Origin: an uncultured Flavobacteriaceae bacterium
GTDB taxonomy: Bacteria > Bacteroidota > Bacteroidia > Flavobacteriales > Flavobacteriaceae
Length of the DNA: 5,693 nt
Direction of reading: 5' to 3'
Assembly: GCA_938018045.1 (NCBI GenBank)
Contig: CALIIP010000244.1
Coordinates: 1 to 5,693, forward strand
Positions 5,447-5,693 of the stretch are shown piece after piece; positions within the stretch are counted from its first letter, which is position 1, and each line of letters opens with the position of its first letter. The notes beneath the pieces are model-generated. The model worked only from the letters and a program-made list of their open reading frames with translations. It made no database searches and was not told the DNA's origin. A program made the translations under genes and the position numbers.

Positions 5447-5693
5447 ATTCATCAATAAATTATAGAATGTAAAAGATGCTATTAAAATTATACCTAGCAA
5501 AATATATTTCGTCCAATAATAGAAATTTGATTTAATCAAAAATTCGTTACTGCCAATTAATTGAAAGGTTGCCCAATTACCTGGAAATGCGCCTACTCCA
5601 TCTGTATTTTTAAGGTATTTTTGCTTTGCTTTACTCAATGCAATTGAAGGTTGATATTGTTGAACATTTCTATAAAAATCTTTTACGATAGCT
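5429..5693 (-). CDS. CHAT-domain (caspase-like) protein, C-terminal part only
   Basis: The gene runs off the right edge. The frame is open to base 5692 and gives the last 87 residues. The TTG at 5636-5638 is an internal Leu codon, not a start. Residues 1-47 of the visible part fit the end of a CHAT domain, the caspase/separase-like peptidase fold: 'FYRNVQQYQPSIALSKAKQK' matches the family's fY-x-x-L-x-x-g-x-x-x-x-x-AL-x-x-Aq helix, and 'FPGNWATFQLIGSNEF' matches hPyyWA-x-F-x-l-iGd. The catalytic His and Cys would lie upstream, outside the window. A membrane helix (residues about 59-80, 'YILLGIILIASFTFYNLL') and a short tail 'MNRVVLK' follow, so the protein is probably anchored by its C-terminus. 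Many Bacteroidota CHAT proteins also carry N-terminal TPRs, which cannot be seen here. It converges on the sigma/TPR operon. Its last codons and TAA lie in the right arm of the inverted repeat at 5376-5446. Confidence 0.85.
   Translation of the reverse strand, partial: AIVKDFYRNVQQYQPSIALSKAKQKYLKNTDGVGAFPGNWATFQLIGSNEFLIKSNFYYWTKYILLGIILIASFTFYNLLMNRVVLK

Noticed and set aside
5636..5638. TTG as the start of a 69-residue membrane protein on the minus strand
   Set aside because: The frame continues open to the window edge, and the upstream residues complete the CHAT C-terminal pattern, so this is an internal Leu codon.

Overview
The window looks like an AT-rich chromosomal segment from a Bacteroidota bacterium, most likely of the Saprospirales (Aureispira/Saprospira-like). 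That is an inference from three things seen here: an ECF sigma factor gene overlapping a membrane TPR protein, a CHAT-family C-terminus with a trailing membrane helix, and a large helical protein with an 'EWKRFGRFVQSPYHN'-type N-terminus. I recall this last type from Saprospirales genomes. No Shine-Dalgarno-like sites stand out, which fits the phylum.

Layout. 1-601: AT-rich, no gene recognised. 602-988 (-): a stand-alone LytTR DNA-binding protein. About 989-1197: a divergent promoter region. 1198-2640 (+): a 480-residue helical protein of unknown function with a TTG start. A terminator hairpin straddles its stop codon (2623-2651). 2641-3208: a 568-base intergenic stretch. It holds a locally GC-rich block of strong inverted repeats (2755-2905), which may be a structured RNA or a small gene, and a 36-base palindrome (3106-3141) just upstream of the next gene. 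3209-5318 (+): a probable three-gene operon of ECF sigma factor (3209-3793), single-pass membrane protein with an anti-sigma-like N-terminus and extracytoplasmic TPRs (3786-4643, 8-base overlap), and a 222-residue protein of unknown function (4650-5318, 6-base gap). 5376-5446: an inverted repeat between convergent genes, flanked by a short direct repeat. 5429-5693 (-): the C-terminal 87 residues of a CHAT-domain (caspase-like) protein ending in a membrane helix; the gene runs off the right edge.

How the parts may work together. The sigma factor and its overlapping partner look like a signalling pair in which the membrane TPR protein controls the sigma factor. The third gene would be co-transcribed. 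The convergent CHAT gene is of a type that, to my knowledge, often sits beside ECF-sigma/TPR modules in Bacteroidota. A stress-sensing module with a caspase-like protease is therefore plausible but not shown. The most interesting items for follow-up are this sigma/TPR/unknown/CHAT neighbourhood, the two unusual inverted repeats, the structured GC island, and the sharp drops in GC content inside two otherwise intact genes.
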